Source of the DNA: Paenibacillus sp. oral taxon 786 str. D14 | Lineage (GTDB): Bacteria; Bacillota; Bacilli; Paenibacillales; Paenibacillaceae | NCBI RefSeq assembly: GCF_000159955.1 | Contig: NZ_GG696000.1 | Coordinates: 34,062 to 41,426 of the forward strand | DNA length: 7,365 nt | Direction of reading: 5' to 3' | Part shown: in pieces, positions 1 through 6,851 of the stretch | Numbering within the stretch: position 1 is the first letter of the stretch | Layout: each line of letters begins with the position of its first letter | Made by a program: the position numbers and the translations under genes | Notes under the pieces: model-generated | The model's input: only the letters and a program-made list of their open reading frames with translations | Databases searched by the model: none | Told to the model about the DNA's origin: nothing

Positions 1-365
1 ACGAGCGACACCTTCACCTCGCGCAGGATGCTCAGCGCCGACTCGGTCCGGAAGGCGGTAGCTCCCGCGCCCACCGGGTCAAGCAGCACCGGCACGCCGT
101 GAGCGTTCGCCGACTGGCCGGCAAGGATCATCGCCTCCACCTGCGGCGTCGACAACGTGCCGATGTTAAGGACAAGCGCGCCGGCGATCTTGGCCATATC
201 GGCCACCTCCTCCGGCGCATACGCCATGACCGGCGACGCGCCAAGCGCGTACAAGCCGTTCGCCGTAAAATTCGTGACAACCACGTTCGTGATGTTATGA
301 ACGAGCGGTTTCGTATTTTGCACCTTTTGCAGCACTTCGGATAGCTCTTTTTCCAGCAAACTCAT
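1..365 (-). CDS. thiM: Hydroxyethylthiazole kinase ThiM, N-terminal part (cut by window edge)
   Basis: ThiM uses ATP to phosphorylate 4-methyl-5-(2-hydroxyethyl)thiazole, salvaging the thiazole half of thiamin in the cytoplasm. I translated the reverse strand by hand. From ATG at 365-363 it reads [16 protein letters not shown], then PLVHNITN (about residues 20-27), [16 protein letters not shown] (32-47), ALVLNIGTL, and [11 protein letters not shown] near residue 105. These are the conserved N-terminal blocks of the ThiM family. About 121 codons are visible; the family is usually about 260-280 residues, so over half lies beyond base 1. The start is supported by AGAGAGG at 376-382, ten bases upstream. 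It follows tenA by 65 bases on the same strand, so it is probably cotranscribed and under the same TPP riboswitch. Identity is secure; only completeness is unknown. Confidence 0.95.
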   Translation of the reverse strand, partial: MSLLEKELSEVLQKVQNTKPLVHNITNVVVTNFTANGLYALGASPVMAYAPEEVADMAKIAGALVLNIGTLSTPQVEAMILAGQSANAHGVPVLLDPVGAGATAFRTESALSILREVKVSL

Positions 366-430
366 ATAAGTTCAACCTCTCTTTCGATCATTTGGCTTTG
401 GGCATGGATGGATAGCGAATCGGCGCGGAG

Positions 431-1117
431 TTACAGCTGAAGCACCGGCACCGCAACCGGCCAATCTTCCAACCGATACGCCATATCCCAGAAGAGATAT
501 TCGAGCTGGCAGCTCTGCAAAAAATGCTCGGTCATGCGTTGACGCTCCGCCGCATTGGCGGTTTCCGCCCATTGGTCCAACGCCCGCATGAACTTCTCTG
601 TGACGCCTCCTGCCCGTTGACCGTAGAAAGTGATCCACTCATAGTACGGATGCTCCGGCGTCGGCTGCACTTCCTCCAACAGCTTCTTGCCAATCTCCAG
701 ATAAGTCCACGGACAAGGCAGGAGCACGGCGTATATTTCTCCCAAACTTCCTTCGTGGGCCACCGTCAGCATATGACGGATATAATGATGAGCCGAAGGG
801 GCTAGCGGAAAGCCTTGCAAATCTTCAAATTTCACCCCGGCCACCCGGCAAAAATTGTGATGCGGATGAATCTCACTGTTTAAAATGAAATCGATCTGTT
901 GATTGAACAACGCAATCTCCTCGCGGGTCTGGCACTTGGAAATCGCGATCCCGTAAATTCGCATGTAAGCATTCAGATACTCAAAATCTTGCTTGACGTA
1001 ATGAATGAGCTGTTCTTTCTGTAACCGGCCTTCCGCAATACCTCTGACAAAGGGATGATCAAATATCGCTTGATAAATTCCGTCCGCCTGCCTACGCAAC
1101 TCTTGAGAAAATCCCAA
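431..1117 (-). CDS. tenA: Aminopyrimidine aminohydrolase / thiaminase II TenA
   Basis: TenA hydrolyses aminopyrimidine breakdown products of thiamin (and thiamin itself, slowly) to give hydroxymethylpyrimidine for salvage; it is a soluble all-helical enzyme. From the TTG start the product is 228 residues, close to the 236 of Bacillus subtilis TenA. It carries HPFVRGIAEG (21-30), YVKQDFEYL (40-48), LLPCPWTYLEIG (132-143), FYG (164-166) and CQLEYLFWDMAYR (203-215). With this start, Asp44, Tyr47, Tyr112, Cys135 and Tyr139 fall at the same numbers as the active-site residues of B. subtilis TenA; the catalytic Glu is Glu206. An upstream ATG at 1288 would add 57 unrelated residues read through the riboswitch and terminator, so I reject it. 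TTG at 1117 has GGAGG eight bases upstream. It is the first gene of the operon, ahead of thiM. Confidence 0.95.
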   Translation of the reverse strand: MGFSQELRRQADGIYQAIFDHPFVRGIAEGRLQKEQLIHYVKQDFEYLNAYMRIYGIAISKCQTREEIALFNQQIDFILNSEIHPHHNFCRVAGVKFEDLQGFPLAPSAHHYIRHMLTVAHEGSLGEIYAVLLPCPWTYLEIGKKLLEEVQPTPEHPYYEWITFYGQRAGGVTEKFMRALDQWAETANAAERQRMTEHFLQSCQLEYLFWDMAYRLEDWPVAVPVLQL

Positions 1118-1125
1118 CTTCTCCA

Positions 1126-1130
1126 CCTCC
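1126..1130 (-). promoter_or_regulatory. Ribosome binding site deciding the tenA TTG start
   Basis: On the minus strand GGAGG is followed by TGGAGAAG (8 bases) and then TTG. This strong Shine-Dalgarno sequence selects the non-ATG start of tenA. No ATG in the frame has comparable support near the TenA homology start. Confidence 0.85.
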
Positions 1131-1191
1131 ACAAATTTTGGCAAGGAAATCCTCTGAGAGGACAACGGCAAACCGAGCTGCCAGAGCACGC

Positions 1192-1220
1192 AAAAAAGCC
1201 GCTCCGTAGAGGGAGCGGCT
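1192..1220 (-). terminator. Intrinsic terminator of the TPP riboswitch
   Basis: On the minus strand AGCCGCTCC (1220-1212) pairs perfectly with GGAGCGGCT (1205-1197) around a six-base loop, followed by a run of T (1197-1192). It lies between the TPP aptamer and tenA, with no gene ending there. It is therefore the expression platform: a transcription attenuator that stops the RNA when TPP is bound. Confidence 0.93.
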
Positions 1221-1283
1221 GGATGAACCCTAGGCATACCGATATACTCATGGCAGCCTAAGCGCATGTCACTTGGGGCCGGC

Positions 1284-1372
1284 TCCACTTTCCTACGCTA
1301 GTATGAACTAGATCAGGTTCAAAGGGTCCAAGATGATCTCTTGTCTCAGCCGATGACGGCGCCCCTAGTGGA
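1284..1372 (-). promoter_or_regulatory. TPP (THI-box) riboswitch aptamer
   Basis: Read on the minus strand, the conserved THI-box elements occur in order: AGGGGCGCC after the 5' P1 strand, GCTGAGA (1350-1344), ACCCTTTGAACCTGATCT (1327-1310), then AGCGTAGG and AAGTGG. The closing helix P1 is formed by TCCACT (1372-1367) and AGTGGA (1289-1284), a perfect six-base match. It precedes tenA-thiM, a standard target. TPP binding is expected to stabilise P1 and allow the downstream terminator to form, lowering expression of the operon. Confidence 0.97.
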
Positions 1373-1394
1373 TTTCCTATGCAATTCAATTATT

Positions 1395-1423
1395 ACTCTA
1401 CCGGTCCCTGCCTGGATTGTCAA
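1395..1423 (-). promoter_or_regulatory. Sigma-A promoter of the tenA-thiM operon
   Basis: On the minus strand a perfect -35 TTGACA (1423-1418) is followed by a 17-base spacer and the -10 TAGAGT (1400-1395, four of six matches). The predicted start, near 1388, lies about 16 bases before the first P1 base of the riboswitch, which is the expected layout. Confidence 0.8.
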
Positions 1424-1519
1424 TCCCGTCCAGATGGTGGAATAGGTGGATCGTTTGCGTCTCTTCGTCTACACCAACCCCGCGCGGTTGCATAGCATAA
1501 ATAACAGGGCACTCCTAGG

Positions 1520-1552
1520 AATCGATTTAGGATCGATTTCGGGATCGGTTCG
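1520..1552. repeat. Three short repeats of ATCGATTT, possible regulatory site
   Basis: ATCGATTT begins at 1521 and again at 1532, and the related ATCGGTT begins at 1544. The spacings of 11 and 12 bases are roughly one helical turn. The array lies 55-85 bases before the small gene at 1607, in the gap between two divergent transcription units. It could be a protein-binding array or a chance repeat; no known operator is recognised. The rest of 1424-1606 shows no gene. Confidence 0.35.
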
Positions 1553-1606
1553 ACCTGTTCCCCATGACAAGCAACTGGACTCCATCAAGTTAAGGAAGGT
1601 AAAGCC

Positions 1607-1908
1607 ATGAACTCAGCCGGAAAGAACAAGTCCTCGTCTTCCAGCAAGAAGAACGGCAAAAAAGGCGGCTTCCGGCCTAAAACCCCGGAATACACCGTAG
1701 CTGCGCTGCTGCTCTCCGGCAAACTACGCGTGGATCCGTCCAGTTATACCGAAACGCGACCATGTTCGTCTCCTTGGTTGGCGAGTACAAAACGATCAGC
1801 AGCGACGCGAACGCCGATAAACTGCTGAATTTCCTCAATGAAAACGGGGATCTCACCATCAACGACATCATTAATGCCATGAAGAAAAAAGCGGACAGTT
1901 CCTCCTAA
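1607..1908 (+). pseudogene. Small basic hypothetical protein gene, apparently frameshifted
   Basis: The start ATG at 1607 has AAGGAAGG (1592-1599) seven bases upstream, a strong ribosome binding site. The first part is Ser/Lys-rich (about 20 residues), then reads PEYTVAALLLSGKLRVD. The frame then gives unlikely residues and a stop at 1826-1828. The -1 frame continues plausibly from near 1735 as VQLYRNATMFVSLVGEYK, then DKLLNFLNENGDLTINDII and a Lys/Ser-rich end, stopping with TAA at 1906-1908. Joining the frames gives about 100 residues: a basic disordered head and a compact alpha/beta tail. No slippery heptamer is visible at the junction (1730-1740), so a one-base deletion or sequencing error is more likely than programmed frameshifting. 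The family is not recognised. Confidence 0.6.
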
Positions 1909-2021
1909 TGCTGGCGTTCGTTGTCGTAAGCCGGAGTTGCTCCAAATGCCTGTTCATTTCAGCGGACGCCAAATGGAGATTGTACGCTTTGAACTTAATT
2001 ACGATTACGGGGGTTTGCCAC

Positions 2022-2144
2022 ATGGGTCAATTTGACGGCGAAGGTTTTTCCGAATGGATTGTGATCATTATTCTGGTGGTTTTATTTTTCTATGGTTCTA
2101 ACGATATTGAAACGCTAACAGGCGCCCCCACTTCCGACAACTGA
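2022..2144 (+). CDS. Small single-span membrane peptide (40 aa), function unknown
   Basis: The peptide begins MGQFDGEGFSEW. It has one hydrophobic stretch, IVIIILVVLFFYG, at residues 13-25, and a polar acidic tail ending in TSDN. The Gly-rich start and single short transmembrane helix recall the tiny YjcZ-type sporulation membrane peptides of Bacilli, but similarity is only in general layout. The same frame is open back to an ATG at 1908. I prefer 2022 because the extra 38 residues lack protein-like pattern, the 1908 ATG has no Shine-Dalgarno, and ACGGGGG lies about eight bases before 2022. It follows the frameshifted gene by 113 bases. The stop codon lies inside the terminator hairpin. Confidence 0.55.
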   Translation: MGQFDGEGFSEWIVIIILVVLFFYGSNDIETLTGAPTSDN

Positions 2145-2153
2145 GGAGGCGCC
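2121..2153. terminator. Possible bidirectional terminator between convergent genes
   Basis: GGCGCC at 2121-2126 can pair with GGCGCC at 2148-2153, extended inward by two G-C pairs past a mismatch. It lies between the plus-strand small gene (stop 2142-2144) and the minus-strand mannosidase (stop at 2168-2170). The loop is long (about 15 bases) and the flanking T runs are short, so termination may be weak. Confidence 0.4.
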
Positions 2154-2167
2154 CGTTTCGCCCATCT

Positions 2168-5100
2168 TTATTTCAACTGAAGACGAATCGTCTTGATTTC
2201 ATAAGGCGTCACTGTCAGCTCAATCGTATCTGCGGAGGACAGCTCTCCGGCCGGACGTTCCATCAGGTCGGTTTCCTGCCAGGACGCCACGGGCACTCCG
2301 ACGTGTAACCGGACGCGGCCCCGGCCGCCCTTATATTCATGGAAACGGACGATCACGCTATCGTCGTCTTCCGCTTTTTTCACCGCATCGATGACGACAT
2401 CCGCACTGCCGCTCGTTTGGAGCAAGGAGAACGACGGAGTATGAGCCGTACCTGGCGTAGCGTATACCGGTTGATTCAGGAGCGCTGCCGCCTGCACGGT
2501 ACCGCCTTCGGACCAATCCCCCTCATGCGGATACAGCGCATACGTAAATTCATGCTCGCCGCGATCCGCCTGCGGGTCTGGGTACGTTGCCGATTTCAGC
2601 AGCGACAGGCGTATCACATGATCCTTAATGTCATGCCCGTACTTGCAATCATTCAGCAGACTAACCCCATAGCCGCGCTCCGACAAATCCACCCATTGAT
2701 GCCCGACCGTTTCGAAGCGGGCGAAATCCCACGACGTGTTCCAATGCGTTGGGCGCTTCACGTTGCCATACTGAATGTCGTAAGTCGCTTCCGTCGCCCG
2801 AATGTCCACTGGAAAAGCAACCTTCAGCAGCTGCTGACGTTCCTGCCAATCCACCCAAGTCCGGAAATCGATCCGCCGGTTATCGGCATACAGAATCATC
2901 TGCTGGCGAATCGTCGAGCTCATGTACGTCCAGGTAAATGTGACGACAGCCCGCAGCGTACCGGTAACGACCTTGCATTCTTGGAGTTGCTCAACCTCGC
3001 GCTGCTTCTCCTGATAGAACACATCGATGTCCCAAGCCTCAAACATTTTGGGCTTATCCTCAAACACCTGCAGCACGTTGCCCCGTTCGCCGGAAGCCAG
3101 CACTTCACGGCCAGCGACGCGGTCGAAGATGGAGATCAGCTGCCCGCGGTCGTTCCACTCAATGTTATAAATCGGAGTTTCGATCCCGTTTGGCCGCGCT
3201 TTAAACGGTTCGCTTGTCACCGCGTTATTTGCTTGCCCGTCCTTCTTACGTTGGATCGTTACAAAGCCAAGCGGCGGCACGTTCTCCACGCGTACCCACA
3301 CGGTCGTCCCGTCGAATTCGGATTGCAGCTCTTGCCCATCCGCTTGAATCCACTGTGTTCCCGTGTCTGTGTCTTGACCTTCCAAGGCAACCAGTCCGGT
3401 AAACGGCCAAGAGGACGGATTCCACACGGTATACGTATCCCCCGCATCGCTCGTCAAGGCTTGAATGGCCTGCTCCCGGCACGACTCCAGCAGCGATTCA
3501 GCTTGGGCATACTCCTCCTTGGAATCGCGGTATACCTCTGGAATGGACGAGCCCGGGATGATGTCATGGAACTGGTTGCGCAGGATCGTTTTCCAGCTTT
3601 CGTCCAGCTTGGCCTTCGGATAGGCCTCCCAGTTTCCGCAGCCCGCAAGCAACGCCTGCAAGCTAAGCAGCCATTCGGCGTCCCGGGACAGCAGCTCCAG
3701 CTTCCGGTTCATTTTTTTATTGTACGCCTGGCTGGTATAGGTTCCCCGGTGGTACTCCAGGTACAACTCGCCGTCCCACGTATGGACGTAACGATCCGCT
3801 GCTTCCACTGTCTCATGCAGCTTCGCAAAAAAATCGTCCGCCCTTCCGGTCGTCACACGCGGCAGACCCGGCATCTCGTCGAGGCGCCGACGCAGCTCCA
3901 AGTGCTCGCGGTTTACGCCGCCGCCGCCATCGCCGTATCCGTAAGAGAGCAAGAGCTTCTTGTTCACTTCTTTATCGCGGTAGGCCTCCCAGATGCCTTG
4001 CACGCTGGACGCCTCGATCTGCCCGTTGTAGGTGTACCACCAGAAATTTCCGTCCTGCGGCGTGGTGATGAAGTGGGTCAGCACCTCACTGCCGTCGATG
4101 CCGCGCCACCAAAACGTATCATGCGGCATGCGGTTGTACTGGTTCCAGCTGATTTTTGTTGTCATGAACGTGTGAATACCCGACTTGCGTAAAATCTGCG
4201 GCAAGGCCCAGCTGTAGCCAAAGACGTCCGGCAGCCACAGATAGGTGCATTCCTGGCCAAATTCCTCGCGCAAAAACCGCGTCCCATACAGCAGCTGCCG
4301 CACCAGCGATTCCCCGCTCGTCAAATTGCAGTCCGCCTCCAGCCACATGCCGCCGGCCGCTTCCCAGCGTCCTTCTTTGACCCGTTCCTTGATCTGTTCA
4401 TAGAGCTCCGGGTAATCCTGCTTCAGATATTCGTATAGCTGCGGCTGCGTTTGCAGGAACACGTATTCCGGGAACATCTCCATCAGTCGCAGTACGGTGC
4501 TGAAGCTGCGGGCTGCTTTTTCCCGTGTATGCTTCAGCCGCCACAACCAGGCGACATCGATATGCGTATGCCCGATGCATTGCACCGTCACCGGCGACGT
4601 TTTCTTCATTCCCGCCACCACCTGGGTTAATTGCTCCTCCGCTTCCGTCAGCGACGCATAAAACGCCTCCGATCCCGGATAGGACCAATCGATTCGCAGG
4701 AAAGCGCGATCCAGCGCCGTCAACAAATCCGTCCGCTCCGGCGCGTTCGCCGGCAATACCTCCACCGTCTGCATGACCGCACGGGCCGTATAGTACAAAC
4801 GGTCCACCGTTCCGTCCAGCCACGCGATCTCCGCCCGCTTGATCCGGTGCTCCTGTACCTGCGGTTTCCCGCCGCCCTCCAGACCGGACCATAAGCGGAA
4901 CTGCAGCTTCACCTTCGTACCGGAAGCCTCGTCCGGGAAAAATACCTCCTGGTGATTCATATCCACGCCTTGGAACGGTTCGCCGTTAACATACAGAAGT
5001 GATTCAAACCCGGAGTTGTTTCCGCCTCCCGTTTTGCCGAAGTCAAACACGCCAACGATCTTGCGCCCTTTCCATTCGGCCGGAAGCTCGACGTCCGTCT

Positions 5101-5302
5101 CCAGCCATAAATAAAGATCGCGGCCTTCCCAGCGTTCTCCTGTCTGCATTGTGGACCACGGCCCCTCCTTGGGCGGTCTGGCGCCGATGCGCCCTTCCTC
5201 ATCCACTTGCGCGCGAAACGCCTCGATCGGCCGGGCATCGCGATATCGATACCCCTCCAGCTCGCGAATCCGTGCGTTTAATTTCTCCTCCGTCCAGAAC
5301 AT
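2168..5302 (-). CDS. Glycoside hydrolase family 38 alpha-mannosidase (cytoplasmic)
   Basis: This is a retaining alpha-mannosidase that releases mannose from alpha-mannosides. The product is 1044 residues, a usual length for bacterial GH38 enzymes. There is no signal peptide, so it acts in the cytoplasm on imported sugars. After an N-terminal domain (1-235), the catalytic domain begins with GHTHIDVAWLW (244-254), giving the metal ligands His247 and Asp249. The nucleophile is Asp359 in WLPDVFGYS, and the third ligand is His579 in QFHDIIPGSS. The C-terminal beta-rich domains run from about 600 to 1044. The roles are assigned by analogy with Drosophila Golgi mannosidase II (His90, Asp92, Asp204, His471). 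ATG at 5302 is chosen because the protein then opens MFWTEEKLNARIRELEGYRY, as relatives do, and GGGGAGGT (5313-5320) lies ten bases upstream. An in-frame ATG at 5347 lacks this support. It is divergent from an AraC-type gene, its likely regulator. The exact linkage cannot be told from sequence. Confidence 0.93.
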   Translation of the reverse strand: MFWTEEKLNARIRELEGYRYRDARPIEAFRAQVDEEGRIGARPPKEGPWSTMQTGERWEGRDLYLWLETDVELPAEWKGRKIVGVFDFGKTGGGNNSGFESLLYVNGEPFQGVDMNHQEVFFPDEASGTKVKLQFRLWSGLEGGGKPQVQEHRIKRAEIAWLDGTVDRLYYTARAVMQTVEVLPANAPERTDLLTALDRAFLRIDWSYPGSEAFYASLTEAEEQLTQVVAGMKKTSPVTVQCIGHTHIDVAWLWRLKHTREKAARSFSTVLRLMEMFPEYVFLQTQPQLYEYLKQDYPELYEQIKERVKEGRWEAAGGMWLEADCNLTSGESLVRQLLYGTRFLREEFGQECTYLWLPDVFGYSWALPQILRKSGIHTFMTTKISWNQYNRMPHDTFWWRGIDGSEVLTHFITTPQDGNFWWYTYNGQIEASSVQGIWEAYRDKEVNKKLLLSYGYGDGGGGVNREHLELRRRLDEMPGLPRVTTGRADDFFAKLHETVEAADRYVHTWDGELYLEYHRGTYTSQAYNKKMNRKLELLSRDAEWLLSLQALLAGCGNWEAYPKAKLDESWKTILRNQFHDIIPGSSIPEVYRDSKEEYAQAESLLESCREQAIQALTSDAGDTYTVWNPSSWPFTGLVALEGQDTDTGTQWIQADGQELQSEFDGTTVWVRVENVPPLGFVTIQRKKDGQANNAVTSEPFKARPNGIETPIYNIEWNDRGQLISIFDRVAGREVLASGERGNVLQVFEDKPKMFEAWDIDVFYQEKQREVEQLQECKVVTGTLRAVVTFTWTYMSSTIRQQMILYADNRRIDFRTWVDWQERQQLLKVAFPVDIRATEATYDIQYGNVKRPTHWNTSWDFARFETVGHQWVDLSERGYGVSLLNDCKYGHDIKDHVIRLSLLKSATYPDPQADRGEHEFTYALYPHEGDWSEGGTVQAAALLNQPVYATPGTAHTPSFSLLQTSGSADVVIDAVKKAEDDDSVIVRFHEYKGGRGRVRLHVGVPVASWQETDLMERPAGELSSADTIELTVTPYEIKTIRLQLK

Positions 5303-5367
5303 CGTATCGGGTACCTCCCCTGAATATGAGTTAGCCTTCCCCCTCATTTTCCGGTTCTCCCCCGGCG

Positions 5368-5380
5368 AAGTAAATTACTT
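5368..5380. promoter_or_regulatory. Perfect 13-base palindrome in the divergent promoter region, candidate operator
   Basis: AAGTAA and TTACTT flank one central A, making a perfect inverted repeat. It sits about 66 bases upstream of both the mannosidase start (5302) and the AraC-type start (5446), where a shared operator would be expected. A TATTATGATATGAT stretch at 5401-5414 offers -10 sequences for the plus-strand gene, but no good -35 is visible. Promoters on both sides are therefore only tentative. AraC proteins usually bind direct repeats, so another factor is possible. Confidence 0.35.
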
Positions 5381-5445
5381 ATCCTCATCAATTTTTGTCC
5401 TATTATGATATGATGGAGTCAAATCGAACAAAGGAGCAGCAGCTC

Positions 5446-6405
5446 ATGGATTTGAAAAAATGGCGTAACGAACTGGTGCCTGCACTGAACAAAATCTGTG
5501 GTGAAATCGCGGTTGGCGATGCGGTGGTGGACTGGGTCGATATCGTGATAGAACAAACCGGGGGTTCAGGCAAATGCCCTCCCCACGCCCACACTTGGTA
5601 TGAATTCAACTATGTCTTGTCCGGCCGTATGCAAACACGATTTATCGACCAGGACGTGATGGTGTATGCGGACGAATTTTTTTTGATCCCTCCGGGGATG
5701 ACCCATGCGCACGACTACTCTCGGGAAGATCCCCATGAGGGCATTTGTTTGCGGTGGCGGTTTCGGCCAATTCCAGGCGCGGCAGAGGAAGAGACTGCGA
5801 CAGAAGCAGCGGACGATTTAGCGGAAAATAGCGCAGCAAAGCCGGCGAACGACAGCTTTCTCCTGCGGCTGAATCGGTTGAAGGATTGGCCTCCGGGGGC
5901 CTACCGGGACGATTACGGCATTCGGTCGCTGCTCATTCAGCTGTTTGCCGAGGCTGAACATGGGCGGTCGCCTTTTTATCTCAGGCTGCTGCTCGTACAA
6001 CTGCTGGAGGTCTTGTCCGGCGTGACCGCCGCACATGAGACCGGCGCATCAGCTTCGGAGCCTGCGCAAGCCCGGGACGCCTTGCTTCGTAAGGTGGAGG
6101 TGTACCTGGAGGATTTTCGCGGGGAGCGTCTGAATGTGGAAGCACTAGCCGCATCGCTGCATATGAGCTACGGCCATCTGTCCCGCGTATATAAGCAAAA
6201 AACCGGCCGAACCCTGATCGAGGAGATGAACCGGATCCGGCTGGCCAAAGCCTGCGAACTGTTGCAGCAGCCTTCCCTGCTGATCAAAGAAGTCGCCGAA
6301 CAAGCCGGTTTCCCTGACATTTATTATTTCAGCAAGGCGTTTAAGAAGAAATACGGCGTCAGCCCGCTCACCTATCGCAAGCAGCATTTCAACCGGTCGG
6401 GCTAA
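5446..6405 (+). CDS. AraC-family transcriptional regulator with N-terminal cupin
   Basis: The product is a 319-residue one-component regulator. Residues 45-100 form an AraC-binding cupin with PHAHTWYEF (46-54; His47, His49 and Glu53 as the possible metal/sugar site) and DEFFLIPPGMTHAH (76-89). A variable Ala/Glu-rich linker covers about 110-135. The C-terminal DNA-binding domain spans about 212-316: a first helix-turn-helix near 229-250 (LNVEALAASLHMSYGHLSRV), a second near 278-300, and the AraC signature GFPDIYYFSKAFKKKYGVSP (288-307). The start at 5446 has AAAGGAG at 5430-5436, nine bases upstream. An in-frame TTG at 5395 would lie in the presumed promoter, so I reject it. It is transcribed away from the alpha-mannosidase, so the likely role is sensing a mannoside or related sugar and activating that gene. 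No terminator is visible just after the stop. Confidence 0.9.
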   Translation: MDLKKWRNELVPALNKICGEIAVGDAVVDWVDIVIEQTGGSGKCPPHAHTWYEFNYVLSGRMQTRFIDQDVMVYADEFFLIPPGMTHAHDYSREDPHEGICLRWRFRPIPGAAEEETATEAADDLAENSAAKPANDSFLLRLNRLKDWPPGAYRDDYGIRSLLIQLFAEAEHGRSPFYLRLLLVQLLEVLSGVTAAHETGASASEPAQARDALLRKVEVYLEDFRGERLNVEALAASLHMSYGHLSRVYKQKTGRTLIEEMNRIRLAKACELLQQPSLLIKEVAEQAGFPDIYYFSKAFKKKYGVSPLTYRKQHFNRSG

Positions 6406-6410
6406 CTCCA

Positions 6411-6428
6411 GCGTGTTAAGCGTGTTAA
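6411..6428. repeat. Two exact tandem copies of GCGTGTTAA
   Basis: The 9-base unit occurs at 6411-6419 and 6420-6428, directly after the stop of the AraC-type gene. It does not form a hairpin and is followed by A-rich sequence. Function unknown; possibly chance. Confidence 0.5.
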
Positions 6429-6654
6429 AAAATGCGCCAAGAAAGCTACGGATAACATGACCATGATGAAGTAACTGATGCTGAAAACGTGTGCGTGTGC
6501 TATCGTCCGCCGTGTTGGTCCGAAAGATGTATAGTGTGAGTTCCATAGACCGCGGTATGAAGTTTGTTGTCTGGCGTTAGTTTTGTGAGGCGGTGAGAAA
6601 TAGTTGATGATAATCTGGACCTGGGGCGCGTGCGAGGTACCAGTGCTGTTGTTG

Positions 6655-6717
6655 AGTAACTTGTCTTAGGTCGCGGTAGAAGTAACCGGGGATGGTGGGG
6701 AAGTAACTTCTCTTGGA
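6655..6717. repeat. Degenerate AGTAAC repeats
   Basis: AGTAAC begins at 6655, 6681 and 6702. The first and third are followed by nearly the same bases: AGTAACTTGTCTTAGG and AGTAACTTCTCTTGGA. A further isolated copy lies at 6470-6475. This looks like a weak, diverged short repeat family. Confidence 0.4.
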
Positions 6718-6798
6718 TGCGGATAGTGTGACTTATGGGTGTCGATTATAGTTAAGGGGTACGGATATGGGGGCAGCAGGAGAAACTAATCAAACCGT

Positions 6799-6840
6799 TA
6801 CCGTAGTTCGCTTGCCGTGTACCGTAGTTAGCATGCATGG
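6799..6840. repeat. Two tandem 21-base repeats starting TACCGTAGTT
   Basis: TACCGTAGTT occurs at 6799-6808 and 6820-6829. In both copies the following bases read nGCnTGC, so the unit is 21 bases and two copies sit head to tail. They lie just before the palindrome cluster. Confidence 0.55.
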
Positions 6841-6851
6841 GGATCGGTTGC

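Noticed and set aside
99..344. 81-codon plus-strand open frame
   Set aside because: It is antisense to thiM and is an Arg/His-rich shadow.
1118..1288. N-terminal extension of TenA from an upstream ATG
   Set aside because: The added residues are a translation of the TPP aptamer edge and terminator; the TTG at 1117 has the ribosome binding site and matches TenA numbering.
1607..1761. Programmed -1 frameshifting in the small gene
   Set aside because: The only A-run (near 1658-1663) is not in slippery register, and a shift there meets a stop at 1678-1680. No slippery heptamer occurs at the likely junction.
2339..4192. Long plus-strand open frame (617 codons) inside the mannosidase gene
   Set aside because: It is antisense to the GH38 catalytic and C-terminal domains. 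Its composition is rich in Arg, Leu, His and Pro as expected from a reversed G+C-rich gene, and it has no recognisable domain.
6145..6546. 133-codon minus-strand open frame
   Set aside because: It is antisense to the helix-turn-helix part of the AraC-type gene.
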